The position numbers were made by a program, and so were the translations under genes. Shown piece by piece: positions 1-10,308 of a stretch of DNA of 64,000 nucleotides. The stretch covers positions 1,147,019 to 1,211,018 of the forward strand of contig NW_006768776.1 of the NCBI RefSeq assembly GCF_000204055.1. Reading direction: 5' to 3'. This DNA comes from Melampsora larici-populina 98AG31. Lineage: Eukaryota; Basidiomycota; Pucciniomycetes; Pucciniales; Melampsoraceae. How positions within the stretch are numbered: the stretch's first letter is position 1; each line of letters begins with the position of its first letter. The notes under the pieces were generated by a model that saw only the letters and a list, made by a program, of their open reading frames with translations, had not been told where the DNA came from and did not search any database.

Positions 1-237
1 GGTTTTGTTTTGTATCATTTTTTCAAAAATAACATGCATATGGCTGGGTATCATTATTCATATCTGTCACATAATCATCTGTTATTACTTCTTAAGGTCA
101 GAAAATCAAACCCAAGAAGGTCTCTGGATTGGTTTTCCTTCAATCAGGGTCCTCCCAAGCTTTCAAAGTTGAGTTAGCTGTCCAAAGATGTAAAAGAGCA
201 AGATGGACAAGGCACCGTGTCTGTGTAGGCTTTGCTA

Positions 238-298
238 GTTGACGAGCGCATACCAACTCCCTTTCAGGCAGAAAGGGAAGTCATGCGCGCTCGTCAAC
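238..298. repeat. Perfect-ended hairpin
   Basis: The outer 13 bases GTTGACGAGCGCA are repeated in inverse order at the right end (TGCGCGCTCGTCAAC), and the inner parts CTCCCTTTC and GAAAGGGAAG also pair. The loop is only a few bases. It could be a small foldback element or a cruciform-forming remnant; no target-site duplication was identified. Confidence 0.6.
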
Positions 299-394
299 AA
301 GCGAACACTACCCGGACACAGTGAGGGGAGTTTCTAACTTGTATTGATCTTAGCTTCTCAGCTACTTTGTTATGGTTCAATTCTTGCATTTTTG

Positions 395-2309
395 GTACAG
401 TCGATTGCAGAAAGCTTGCCAGATCGGTCAAGTCCTCTGCCTCACACCTGATCCGTGCACTCGCTTATGAGAAGTTTAGATCCAACTTTTTTTATTTTTT
501 TTGTAACTTTGTCCCATCACCGATATCTCCATGATGGAAGTATTGGCCAACAGCTCACCCCCACGGTGGAACTGGTGGACCCTCACCCTCATCGATTCTC
601 CTTCCACTTCCCTCCCTTTCATTAGTCGATTTCGGATTTTTCTCATTTCCCATTTGCCAAATCCTCAACATTTTTCCTAATGCCTCAAACTAATGGTTTC
701 CTTAATCACACGTAAGTCATCTTATCATGCCTTCTATCACATCTATGTAATGTTGATTTTGAATCCTTTTTCTTTTCCTTTTTTCGGCTTTGATTTTGAT
801 CTTTTTTTTGACCTTATAGATCAAACAGTACCCCAACTCCCTGTTCAAACGGACACTGTCACAAGCAAAGATGATACTCACTGTTGAGATGATTATGACT
901 GATTTGGGGAGATCTTGTAATTGAGCTATCTCTGGTACCAGACCATTGTTTCCTTTTTTTTACAAAATATGTGTCCTCATGATAGGTTTTGCTTTACAAT
1001 ATCATAACTTATAGTTCATGTTTATGACTTGTCAAGTTGTAGTGACTGATGCTTATCCTAGTATATCTTCTTGAAGTTCATATTTGGTTGTGACGATACT
1101 TCTTGTTTTTGTTTTGATTATTGCAAGTTCAATGTGTTTTAAAATTATGAGCCTACAAACTGAGAAAGCCCCATCCATGTCACTCATGATCCAACATAAG
1201 TTGACCCCAAAAATGACTTTTAGTTAATCAAGCAGATTGTCATTCAGATCATTGTTTTTTCATTACCTTTGTTGTATCGACAAAAAATATTCAATGAGAC
1301 TATAATAATCTCCTTGCTTTTTCAATCAAATCTTGATGAAACAGAGGATTCAATATTTAGTTTGTTCAACAAAATCTCAACTAGAATATCAAAAGTTGTT
1401 CAAGCAAATACAACAATACTTGATTGAAAATTTCTTTTGTGTATTAAAAAGATTCCAACTATATGCTGACAAGTTATTCAAAGAAATCTCAATAATGTTT
1501 GTATCATTTCTTTGTCAATGTTTTGTCTCTAGCAATTAGAATACAAGTTCAGGTCTAAAAACTTTTTCAATCAAATCTGAATTAAGAAGATTAGTAATTT
1601 GATGTTTTGTATGGCAGATTAAACAAAAGTTGGCCAATTCTCCTGTTCTGCATTGATTTATCGGTCTGAGTCAGACAACACAACATTTCAAAGACATTTC
1701 AAAGTATCAAAGATGTTCAATAACAAAATAGATTGGTGAAAGAAGAACTTGTAATATCAATCCGACCAACAGGATGACCATTTTCACATCTCTTCTCAGG
1801 GACCGTGGCATCGGCGTTGGTGTAGCGGAACTGGGCGTGTGACAGTGCCCGTTTGAACAGGGAGTTGGGGCACTGTTTGATCTATAAGGTCAAAAAAGAA
1901 GAAAAGATCAAAATCAAAGCCAAAAAAAGAAAAAGATTCAAGATTCAAGATCAACATTACATAGATGTGGAAGGCATGATAAGATGACTTATGTGTGATT
2001 AAGGAAATCATTAGTTTGAGGCATTAGGAAAGATGCTGAGGATTTGGCAAATGGGAAATGAGAAAAATCCGAAATCGACTAATGAAAGGGAGGGAAGTGG
2101 AAGGAGAATCGATGAGGGTGAGGGTCCACCAGTTCCACCGTGGGGGTGAGCTGTTGGCCAATACTTCCATCATGGAGATATCGGTGATGGGACAAAGTTA
2201 CAAAAAAAATAAAAAAAGTTGGATCTAAACTTCTCATAAGCGAGTGCACGGATCAGGTGTGAGGCAGAGGACTTGACCGATCTGGCAAGCTTTCTGCTAT
2301 CAACTGTAC
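395..2309. repeat. 1.9-kb element with ~470-bp inverted arms
   Basis: The left arm (395-862) and right arm (1839-2309) are reverse complements with only scattered mismatches. They surround a unique centre of about 975 bp (863-1838). The two arms even give matching spurious peptides on opposite strands. Weaker similarity continues outside both arms, so the true termini may lie further out. This is the structure of a foldback or long-TIR non-autonomous DNA transposon. No transposase frame is visible and I could not fix a target-site duplication. Confidence 0.75.
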
Positions 2310-3455
2310 ATAAATCAAAAGCATTTTGTTAGGTCTCCTCGTACTGCTCGTAGCTGCTCAGCTAGCTTATCTTTGCTTTAGGTTCCCAGACAAAATTGAA
2401 TACCATTTGCGGGTCAAAATGCACATAAACAGCCCCTCGTGATGTTAGCAGAAAAAGGTGGATTTCAAGGATGAAAAAGGAGGAAAAGGTCTTAATTGCC
2501 CCCAAATGACGTCTTTGTAGGTATGACTTTGTTTTGGCTGTAGTTTCATTGGTAGGTTGTAGTGCAGCTATCCGGGGGAAAACTTACATATCTAAAGTCC
2601 TACTCGCTGTCCTGTGATACAATACCCCTCTAGCTAAGTTTGATTCAGGGGCCTGATTGAGCTGTGAAAAACTGCTGTCTCACAAAAAAGCATATGATTG
2701 ATTTTGGGCCAAAGCTTCAAGCTTCACTAAGTCCACTCACTCATTGTTATCAAATCTCACTGATTAAAATTGTATGAGATTAGGCCCATGGGGTAGGCAA
2801 ATCTTTCAGATTAAACAATGGGAAGCGGAAGATTGTGGAGTGTGTCAAGCTTGTTTGGTAGGAGATTCAAGTCCAAAATCCCAGATTCAAGCCCAAACTT
2901 GAGGTGATGGATGGATATGCAGCAGCATATTAACCCGATTGTTGATTTTGGTAGGCGCAGGCGGAGTTCACCGGGTTACATACCAACAAATCGTGGGGTT
3001 CAAACCTGGCCACACCTGCTCTGAGAAGTGGGAAAGTGGAGCTCAACTGTGTTGACGTGGATGATAAGGCCGAGTCACGAGAGGAACTTTCACACCTAAT
3101 GTAATGGATTTGTCACCAATTTGTGGCCAATTAACGGCAAAATGGGGCCCAGCATGTCGCGGTGACTGCTTGTGGTATCGACGGGAGTCAGGCTAAAACG
3201 TCGAGCCACGATCCCCGCCTTAAACAGCTGAAAGGAGGACTTTGTGCGTCCAGTTACATTCAATGACACTTTGGAATTGAGTCAAACCTAATGGCTCTCA
3301 TCGATGGCGTCAAGTAGCAGCGGACAATGCAAAGCAGAGAGGGTTTGGATATCAAGCATGCATGTGAGGACGACATGATGAATTACGTGGCAACAAGGAC
3401 AATGCACACAAGCTGGGTAGTCGGATGAGGAAGTATAGCCAAACACGAAGTAGCT

Positions 3456-4136
3456 TTACAGACGACGACCACGACGACCACCTAATGCCGCGAGAGTAGG
3501 GTGAAGCATTGCAGAAAGATCAAAGTCAGCCGGGATGAGAAGGGTGCAATCGCCAGTGGAGAAACAGAAAGCTCAGTAGGAATGACGCGCCTTTTCTGCG
3601 GGTACAATCGGTAGGCACAGGAGTGACATCCTCGATACGTCCAATCCTCATGCCAGCACGAGCCAAAGCCCTGAGAGCAGCTTGACCACCGGGGCCGGGG
3701 GTCTTGGTGTGAGTACCACCAGTGGCCCTGAGTTTGATGTGGAGGGCAGTGATACCGACTTCTTTGCAACGAGCGGCGACGTCCTGTGCAGCCAACATGG
3801 CAGCGTAAGGGGAGCTTTCGTCACGATCGGCCTTGACCTTCATTCCACCAGTCACACGAGAGACAGTTTCTCGACCAGAAAGATCGGTAACATGGACGAA
3901 GGTGTCGTTGAAAGACGCGAAGATGTGAGCAACGCCGAAGACGAGTTCTCCTTCACGGACTTGAGGTCCGAGGGATACGTTGGCCTCCTCCTTGACGACC
4001 TTGACTCCTTTTTTTGGTGGCTGCGCCGTGATGATCCAAGAAACAATGAACCGGAAGCGGTGTCGGAAAAGCGGAGGGATGTCAGCACGAAGTATGATAC
4101 ATGGGCTTATGAGGATAGGCGATGGAGATTGACCAT
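3456..4136 (-). CDS. RPS14: 40S ribosomal protein S14 (uS11)
   Basis: The product is the universal small-subunit protein uS11, which lies on the 40S platform near the 3' end of 18S rRNA. Three exons are read: 4136-4134 (the ATG alone), 4020-3591 and 3481-3456. Together they give 459 nt and 152 aa, matching the usual 150-152 aa. The start reads [10 protein letters not shown]. Family blocks seen include [55 protein letters not shown] and the basic tail [11 protein letters not shown]. Intron 1 (4133-4021) starts directly after the ATG. Intron 2 (3590-3482) must use a GC donor with an AG acceptor to keep the conserved tail in frame. Without intron 2 splicing the frame runs into an unrelated tail. 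The protein identity is certain; the one-codon first exon is strongly supported by the acceptor and frame. Confidence 0.95.
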
Positions 4137-4856
4137 TTTTGATGATCCGAAGAAAGTTAATTATCGTCTGTCAGGCGATAGGTTCTCAACTGGGGCTGAC
4201 TTCGTTGGAAGCAGGGGCCGTGTCGAGCGTGAGGTGTGTTATGACGATACAGTGGCAATGCACTGGCGGTTGCGCATGCAAGTGAAACTTCAACCCTAAC
4301 ATTGAATAACCCTAACAGTGATGATATCACGAGGGCTGCTGCGGACATAATTTCAATCGGCAAAACTTGAGCTGCTACATATGCTTAAACCGCAGCCCCT
4401 GCTATACCCATAATCACGCAACCCATAATGTCGATGAAGTGAAATTGCTGAACTGCATGTCACATATCACAAAGCTTCCGCACAGGTATTTTTCTTGCCT
4501 TCAATGCATAATCTTCTTTTTGTGCAGCAAGTGTTCCCACTTGAACCCCGTATTTCGCACTGTGCTGTTATTTCCTTATGGCCAGTGTCACTCAAAGTCT
4601 GGACTTGATTAGGTTTAGAGTTTGACCGTTTATGTATCATTTTGAATGACCCAGCAAATGGTTTTTTCTTCTGTTCTCTTAACTATAACAAAGAGCAAAA
4701 GCGTTCTGATACGTAAGTAGACTCTAAGTTTGGTGGAGGTATCCGGAGTCACGGCAGATTATTCTAAGAAGCAGAGTGGGTCAAGACTACTTAGACAGAT
4801 GGAGGTATTCAAGTGCCAGAACACAATCCATAATAATCTTTACATGGGATTGTTGG

Positions 4857-5251
4857 ATGACCCCGGAAAGCTTCAGGGGAACTATCCGACCTAAACGGAG
4901 TGGATTGAGGGTTGAAAAAAACACTGACGTACCGACAAAAAAGGTGTTTTTGGGGTTTTTTTGGAGCCAAAACTGTGTTTTTTGAATTCAGACCGACCGA
5001 CGTGAGAGGAATGGTTTTGTCTTGGGCCGGAAAAAAGGCCAAAAACACGCTCTTTTGAACGTACGTACCGACCAAAAATGAATGGATTGTTCTCCTGAGA
5101 GATTTTTGGTGATTTTTGCTCTTTGAACCTACCAACAAAACCGGAATTGTTTACGCTCAATTTTTGGGGTTTTACTGCGTCACAGGGTATTGGTAAGGTC
5201 AATCTTGGTGGTTCTAGGTCGGATAGTTCCCCTGGAGCTTTCCGGGGTCCT
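4857..5251. mobile_element. 395-bp MITE with 8-bp TSD (hAT-like size)
   Basis: The element has ~37-bp terminal inverted repeats. The left end begins ATGACCCCGGAAAGCT and the complement of the right end begins AGGACCCCGGAAAGCT; both continue through GGGGAACTATCCGACC. It is flanked by a perfect 8-bp direct repeat ATTGTTGG (4849-4856 and 5252-5259). An 8-bp duplication is typical of hAT-superfamily elements. The interior has no transposase frame. Assignment to hAT rests on duplication length only. Confidence 0.8.
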
Positions 5252-5836
5252 ATTGTTGGGATATGAGAGGAAACAGCTTACCAAATACGGGATACAAAGT
5301 AGAATCCGGGCATGTGCCCGTCTTCATGCCCAGATATTTTTTGGCAGTAAATTTGAATTCAGTAGCTTGCCTCTTACAATATGCCCTGGAGCCCAATGAC
5401 CTTCTTTTGGTGCCAGTCAATTCTGCGGACTGTGGTAAAATTGCAATGTCGGTGTCAAAGAAACTACAAAGTTATCCATCTTTATTTTGGCATGCATTAT
5501 TGGAGCTGATATATGTACAGTTGATTTCAAAAAGGTTGACCAAGGTTTACCTGCAAAATTCAAATTATTTGGCTTGAAACTCTCTTCAAGCTTTGTGAGA
5601 TTCACTGTAGAGCCTAATTATAGCACACTTTTTTTATGGATGACTTCATGAAGTGATTATTGTGGCTGTTTTACACAGGGTGCTTATCATGTGTGAGATG
5701 CGGGAAAGGTGAAAGTGAGCATGTTGACATGGGTGTGTAGTGAAGGATAGTTGTGTGAAAAAAGGAGGGGTTTCCACAGCAACAGAGACACCCACCGCAG
5801 GCCTCCCCCAGAGGAGCAGGCTCCAAGGGATGCAAC

Positions 5837-5939
5837 TGAGGATCAGCTGAGCAGATGAGCCAGCCCACCCTCAGGCTTCTTTTCTTGGGAATGAAGCCTG
5901 AAGAAGACCTAGTCCATCTGCTCAGCTCCTGTTGATCAT
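5837..5939. repeat. Imperfect palindrome
   Basis: The left part contains GATCAGCTGAGCAGATG and CAGGCTTC; the right part contains the complements GAAGCCTG and CATCTGCTCAGCTC followed by GTTGATC. Together they can fold into an imperfect hairpin of about 100 bp. It may be a decayed small element. No duplication of flanking sequence was found. Confidence 0.5.
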
Positions 5940-6523
5940 GCAATCAGATGACAAGCAGGGAGGAAACAAGAAATAAGAAGGAAATAATTTGGAAGGAAAT
6001 TGGAACAAACGGAGAAAACTCCAAGATTCCTATGCTCACCCCTATGTGAGCATCTATTTTTGCCCCTGTGACTTCATCTTGCCTATCTCATCTCAATCCA
6101 ATTGCCTCCACCACAGTTCACCAATCTTGTCTCCCTTAAATTATCTCAATGGGGACAATCAAATTAAATCAAGCTTTGAAATGATTGATTGATTGAAATA
6201 CTACCTATTGACCTGGGTAATATTGGTTCATGTACACAAAAAACTTGAGAATTTGTTTGATTCATTCTACTCCATCCCAATTGAATTATGCTTTGATATC
6301 TTTCAAAGTTTTTATCTTTTGCATTAATTTAAACAGAATAACATCAGAACATGTGAGTTCTTGTTCATTGAATCTTTTTTGAAATATAACAAACAAAAGT
6401 TAAACAAGCCCAAATGTTCTGTTTGAATTTTTTTATTTAAGAAACATTGGAAGTGAAATCAAGACAATTACTGTTGGTTGAAGGTGAATAAAAAGTTTGA
6501 GGGATGGTTGTCAAGTAGTAGAT

Positions 6524-7500
6524 TTAGGGTATACAAATATGTTCTGGAAATTTCCAGAAGGTTGTTTCCAGAACACCAGAAGTTTTTTTTTGGTGTGTTC
6601 TGGCGTTCTGGCATTTGGCAAGTTTGAATGCACCACACTTCCAGAATGCCAGAAACCCCATGAACACAACCCAACTCCATCAGCTCAGCCCTCATCCCCA
6701 CTCACCTCAGCACCAATTCACATCACCATCAGCTACTTCATCACATCACAATTCACTACTCTCACCTTGAATCCTCGAGTCAATCAGACATTTGAGATAG
6801 AACATTTCTGGAAGATTTGAATCAAATTTCATTGAGAAAAGATTTTTGACTCAATTAGAGAATTGAAATCAAATTTTTGAGGAGTTCAATTAATTTTCAA
6901 CTTCTTTGTGAAGTTGGTTTTCAGAAAAATCACAAAGACAGTCAACATGAAATGGATTTAAAACGAGCAAAGCCTGCAAGTAGGAACTAACATGGTTTTC
7001 AAAGAGATTGTTTTGGAAACAATGATCTCATTAGTTTGAAAAGTTGTCTGAAATTAACAAATCAAACGAGATCAACAACAATTGTTTTAAAAAAGCAAAA
7101 CAAGATTAACCACAATCATTTTGATTCAAAAAGGTACATATTTGCAGCTTAACACCAAGTCAAATGAGACTGAAAAAATCTCAAAAAGGATACAAAACAA
7201 CACTGTGCATCAATTGATTTTGTGCGCTTGAGGATCTTGTTTCCTTTTGAGAGACATTTGAGCACTAAGAAACAAGTGCAAATTGAAACCAATGAATCCT
7301 TCTCAAGATGAAAATACATTTAAAAACCTGCTTCAAATCTTAAGGGCCAAGGTTTTGAAAGTCAAAGGCCAACAGTGTGACAATTGGATTTTTGTGAGAG
7401 CTGCTTGATTGGCTGAAGGTGGGGGATCACTGTTGATCACTTGACCCAGACAGCTGCAGATTTTGGATGGAAATTTCCAGAACATATTTGTATACCCTAA
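6524..7500. mobile_element. 977-bp non-autonomous element with 33-bp perfect TIRs
   Basis: The termini 6524-6556 and 7468-7500 are perfect inverted repeats; each starts TTAGGGTATACAAATATG and ends in the self-complementary TGGAAATTTCCA. The interior has no transposase-like frame. Near the left end lies a second set of small inverted motifs based on TTCTGG/CCAGAA (about 6541-6655). A target-site duplication is not obvious, so the superfamily cannot be named. Confidence 0.75.
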
Positions 7501-7979
7501 TTGGTGAATAGATCAATCAAGTGTAAACCACACAGGATTTGATTGGTGGCTGATGTTTTTTGCAGAGTATCTGATGAGAGCAATGGGGATGTGGAAAGTT
7601 GTTTGGAATCAAAATAAGATTCAGCCATGCTATGGGGCTGGGATCTGATATGAGGAATTTGAGAATCAAAAGAGGATATGTAGAGGCTCACAGTAATCTC
7701 ATCTAACCCCTCTTCCAACACAGCCACATCTGCTCTTGAAGAGGGGTTTATGAACAAAACCCCAGGTTTGGCTTGAGCGCAGCAAGATTTCCAAGTGCAT
7801 TGGCTTGAATCCTCAATATGAGGGCTCAAAACATCATGAAACCTCACCAAAAGTTGAGAAAAGCGTGTTCAAGGTCTTTTGTGTCACTCTGTACCAGCTT
7901 TAGCATTTCAACAGTTGTGCATCACAAGGAAATTGGACTCCAAAATCAAGTGATTTTGAATGGGTCAGGCACGTGTGTA

Positions 7980-9276
7980 GGCCCTGTATTGAATAAGAGC
8001 CAGATTTACAAGAACTCAACAACTTGAGTCTGACTGTGTCACTTTGCTCAAGCACAATGGTGCAAATAGTGGGTAAAAAAAGTTGCACTAATTTGCATAT
8101 GCAACTTTTACATCACAGTGAGAAATTTCCTCATTGTGTGTGTATGTGTAAAATCACACAACACTTTGCTATTTGAGCACGTTTGGTAACATGGTAAGAA
8201 AGCAAAATGTGATCAAAGTTCAGCGCCATCAATGTTGAAAACGTTTTATGCCATCTGGTAAACAACATCAACCAGTCTTACAATCTTGACTCTCACTCAA
8301 TTTCTTTCCTCACTAGCACCACATCTTTCGCTTCTTGACTTCCACCCTTGAAACCAAAGAGGTCTCTTGCAAATCTTCAATTTGATTCAAATTCAACTTT
8401 AAAAACTTTTTGATTGAAATTTATCAAATGAATTGCAAACAAAGGACCTTTTGAAGTGACAAATTCAAATCAGATAAACAATATCTAATAGTGGCAGACA
8501 AATGTCTTGAAAGGTAACAATTGAGTCCAAAACCGAAATGCTTAGATGCCATCCGAGATGACATAATGACTTGTGATTTGGAAGAAAGTGAGGTAGATAT
8601 TAAGTTTAAATGCAGATATCAATTGTTGAGATTAACAAAAGGAAGGCTGTAGAGATTGAAAAGGTATCTCAAGACTGAGAATGAAGAGTTTTGATGATCC
8701 GAATTCAAAAGCAAATGAATTCCGTGTGATGAGATGTTGGATTTGTTGCTGGTAAAGAGAGATGAAATTTGGCATAGTCCCAAGAAAGAGGTAGTGAGGG
8801 GTCAAAAGGAGAGAGAAAAAGGACAGAAGAGGACTCGCAGTTGCATATGTCAAAAAAAAATTTGACTTTCAGTCGTTTTCAAGAATGCGCACGATTTTTG
8901 CACATATGTGCAAAAATGCGTATGCACCTTCTTTTGCATTTTGGTTTACCGAATCTGTTTTTTGGGTCACATATGCAACCAAAAATCAGTGCAGCTTTTT
9001 GGTGGTGCACAGTTGGTCGCACACGTCACACACCGGTTACCGAAGTGGGTGGTATGTGCATGAGGCTTATAAGAAGCTCAGGAGTTACAAGCAATTTTGC
9101 TTGAAATCCTTTTTTGAGGGCTCTATATGTTGTAAAAGTTTGCAATAAATTCAGTAGGGATTCTTACAAGCCTTGCCCACAAACTTGTGTCACTTTAGCA
9201 CCACTTTACTTCAGTGAAGTGACAAATTTGAGCTGTTGAGTTCTTGTAAATCTGGGTCATACTCAAGGCGCGGGCC
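7980..9276. repeat. Candidate 1.3-kb element with imperfect TIRs
   Basis: A 20-base core CAGATTTACAAGAACTCAAC at about 8001-8020 recurs as its complement at about 9235-9254. Similarity extends outward (GCCC near each outer end, TTGA-TA-GA-CC) and inward (blocks of GTGTCACTTT). The arms are diverged, suggesting an old insertion. No duplication or coding potential was found. Confidence 0.4.
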
Positions 9277-9451
9277 TATGTGCAGAACCCTTTGAGATTA
9301 CTTGATATTGTAATGCAACTTCCCCACAATCTACAAGTGGTGACAGGGTAACAATAGGAAAAGGAGAAGCAGAAAAGCTTGAAGAAGCACCTCTGAATTT
9401 ATTACAAGTTTTGACAACATCTAGAACCCTCAAAAAGGGATTTCAAGCAAA
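9096..9451. repeat. Inverted repeat, 59-bp arms
   Basis: The arms 9096-9154 and 9393-9451 are reverse complements with about eight mismatches (TTTGCTTGAAATCC at the outer ends, AATAAATTCAG at the inner ends). The pair straddles the right end of the 7980-9276 structure, so the two inverted repeats interlock rather than nest. One of them must reflect a local duplication or inversion rather than a simple insertion. Confidence 0.5.
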
Positions 9452-10308
9452 GATGCTCGGAACCCCTGCTGGTCTCAGGTCAAGGTCGGGGCATAAGCCG
9501 CTGACTTTTATGACGTCATGAAAAACTTCTGAACAAAGTCTATCTTTCTCTGAATTCATATTTGTAGACCGTGATAGTATGGGCAAAAACAAGAGCTATC
9601 ATCCATGCCTCTGGACTATGTTTGAACCTTCGTCGATCGTTGCGCAAATAGAACTATCTTAGGAGTTATCGGAAGCGACGGCTCAGGCTGCCAAGCCTAT
9701 CCTCATCCAGGTTCAATCTGACGCCAGGTTTGAGTACGTACCGTTTGTCGTTTCTAGAGCAGAACCATCGTGACTCCACACTTGACGGAGACCTGACAAT
9801 ATTCAGAACAATTTCATAGATCGTGTATGCGTCAGTATGATGTGAATCAATGAACGTTACAAGTATACTTCTATCGTACTTGACTTTGCGGCCAGCCTCA
9901 GTCCTGCGTATCTCACCTAACACTGCAACCGATATCTGGATAATCAAGCAGAGCTGTTTCAGATCCACAGCTACCCAGTTTCGACAAGTCTGTTGCCATC
10001 TGTTCCCCGCTTTGAAAGACTTCACAGAGCTCTTGCGAGTCAGTTTCTGTACTTAAATTCCTCATTACCCCAATACTGGATTCTCATCGATCAAAAGTAT
10101 CAGTGGCGAAGAAGGAAGACGCTCGCAGTGCCAGTCTTGGCGCAGGAAGCAAAGTACCCCAAGTCAGAGAGTAGCACAGTCTCTCCACGCCCGTCCGAAA
10201 AGTTGAAGCATACTACTTTTTCTTACTGTCTTGATTGGAGTTGGATCCACTCACTTTGACTCAAGCACGTTGTGCGGTCATCTGTCGTTCACTCATTGAT
10301 GCTGCACA

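Larger units (their letters stand above)
1..3455. other. Gene-poor repeat region
   Basis: No convincing coding sequence is seen on either strand; the open frames are short and AT-rich. The stretch holds a hairpin at 238-298 and a large inverted-repeat element (395-2309), both listed separately. The rest (about 2310-3455) is unique-looking intergenic DNA leading into the 3' end of the ribosomal protein gene. Confidence 0.6.
4137..10308. other. Gene-poor region with several inverted-repeat elements
   Basis: I see no supported gene in these 6 kb. The region carries a 395-bp MITE (4857-5251), a palindrome near 5.84-5.94 kb, a 977-bp TIR element (6524-7500) and two overlapping inverted-repeat structures at 7.98-9.45 kb, each listed separately. 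A 119-aa minus-strand frame at 9666-10025 has no recognisable features. The last few hundred bases should contain the promoter of the transcription factor gene that follows. Confidence 0.5.

Noticed and set aside
2930..3025. GGGGTTCAAACCTGG stretch that looks like a tRNA T-arm
   Set aside because: No 5-bp T-stem, no matching acceptor stem and no anticodon arm could be built around it.
3682..4299. 205-aa plus-strand open frame
   Set aside because: It is the antisense shadow of the RPS14 exon 2, whose protein is unmistakable on the minus strand.
9666..10025. 119-aa minus-strand open frame upstream of the transcription factor
   Set aside because: No domain, signal, splice partner or coding bias was seen; it more likely covers promoter sequence.
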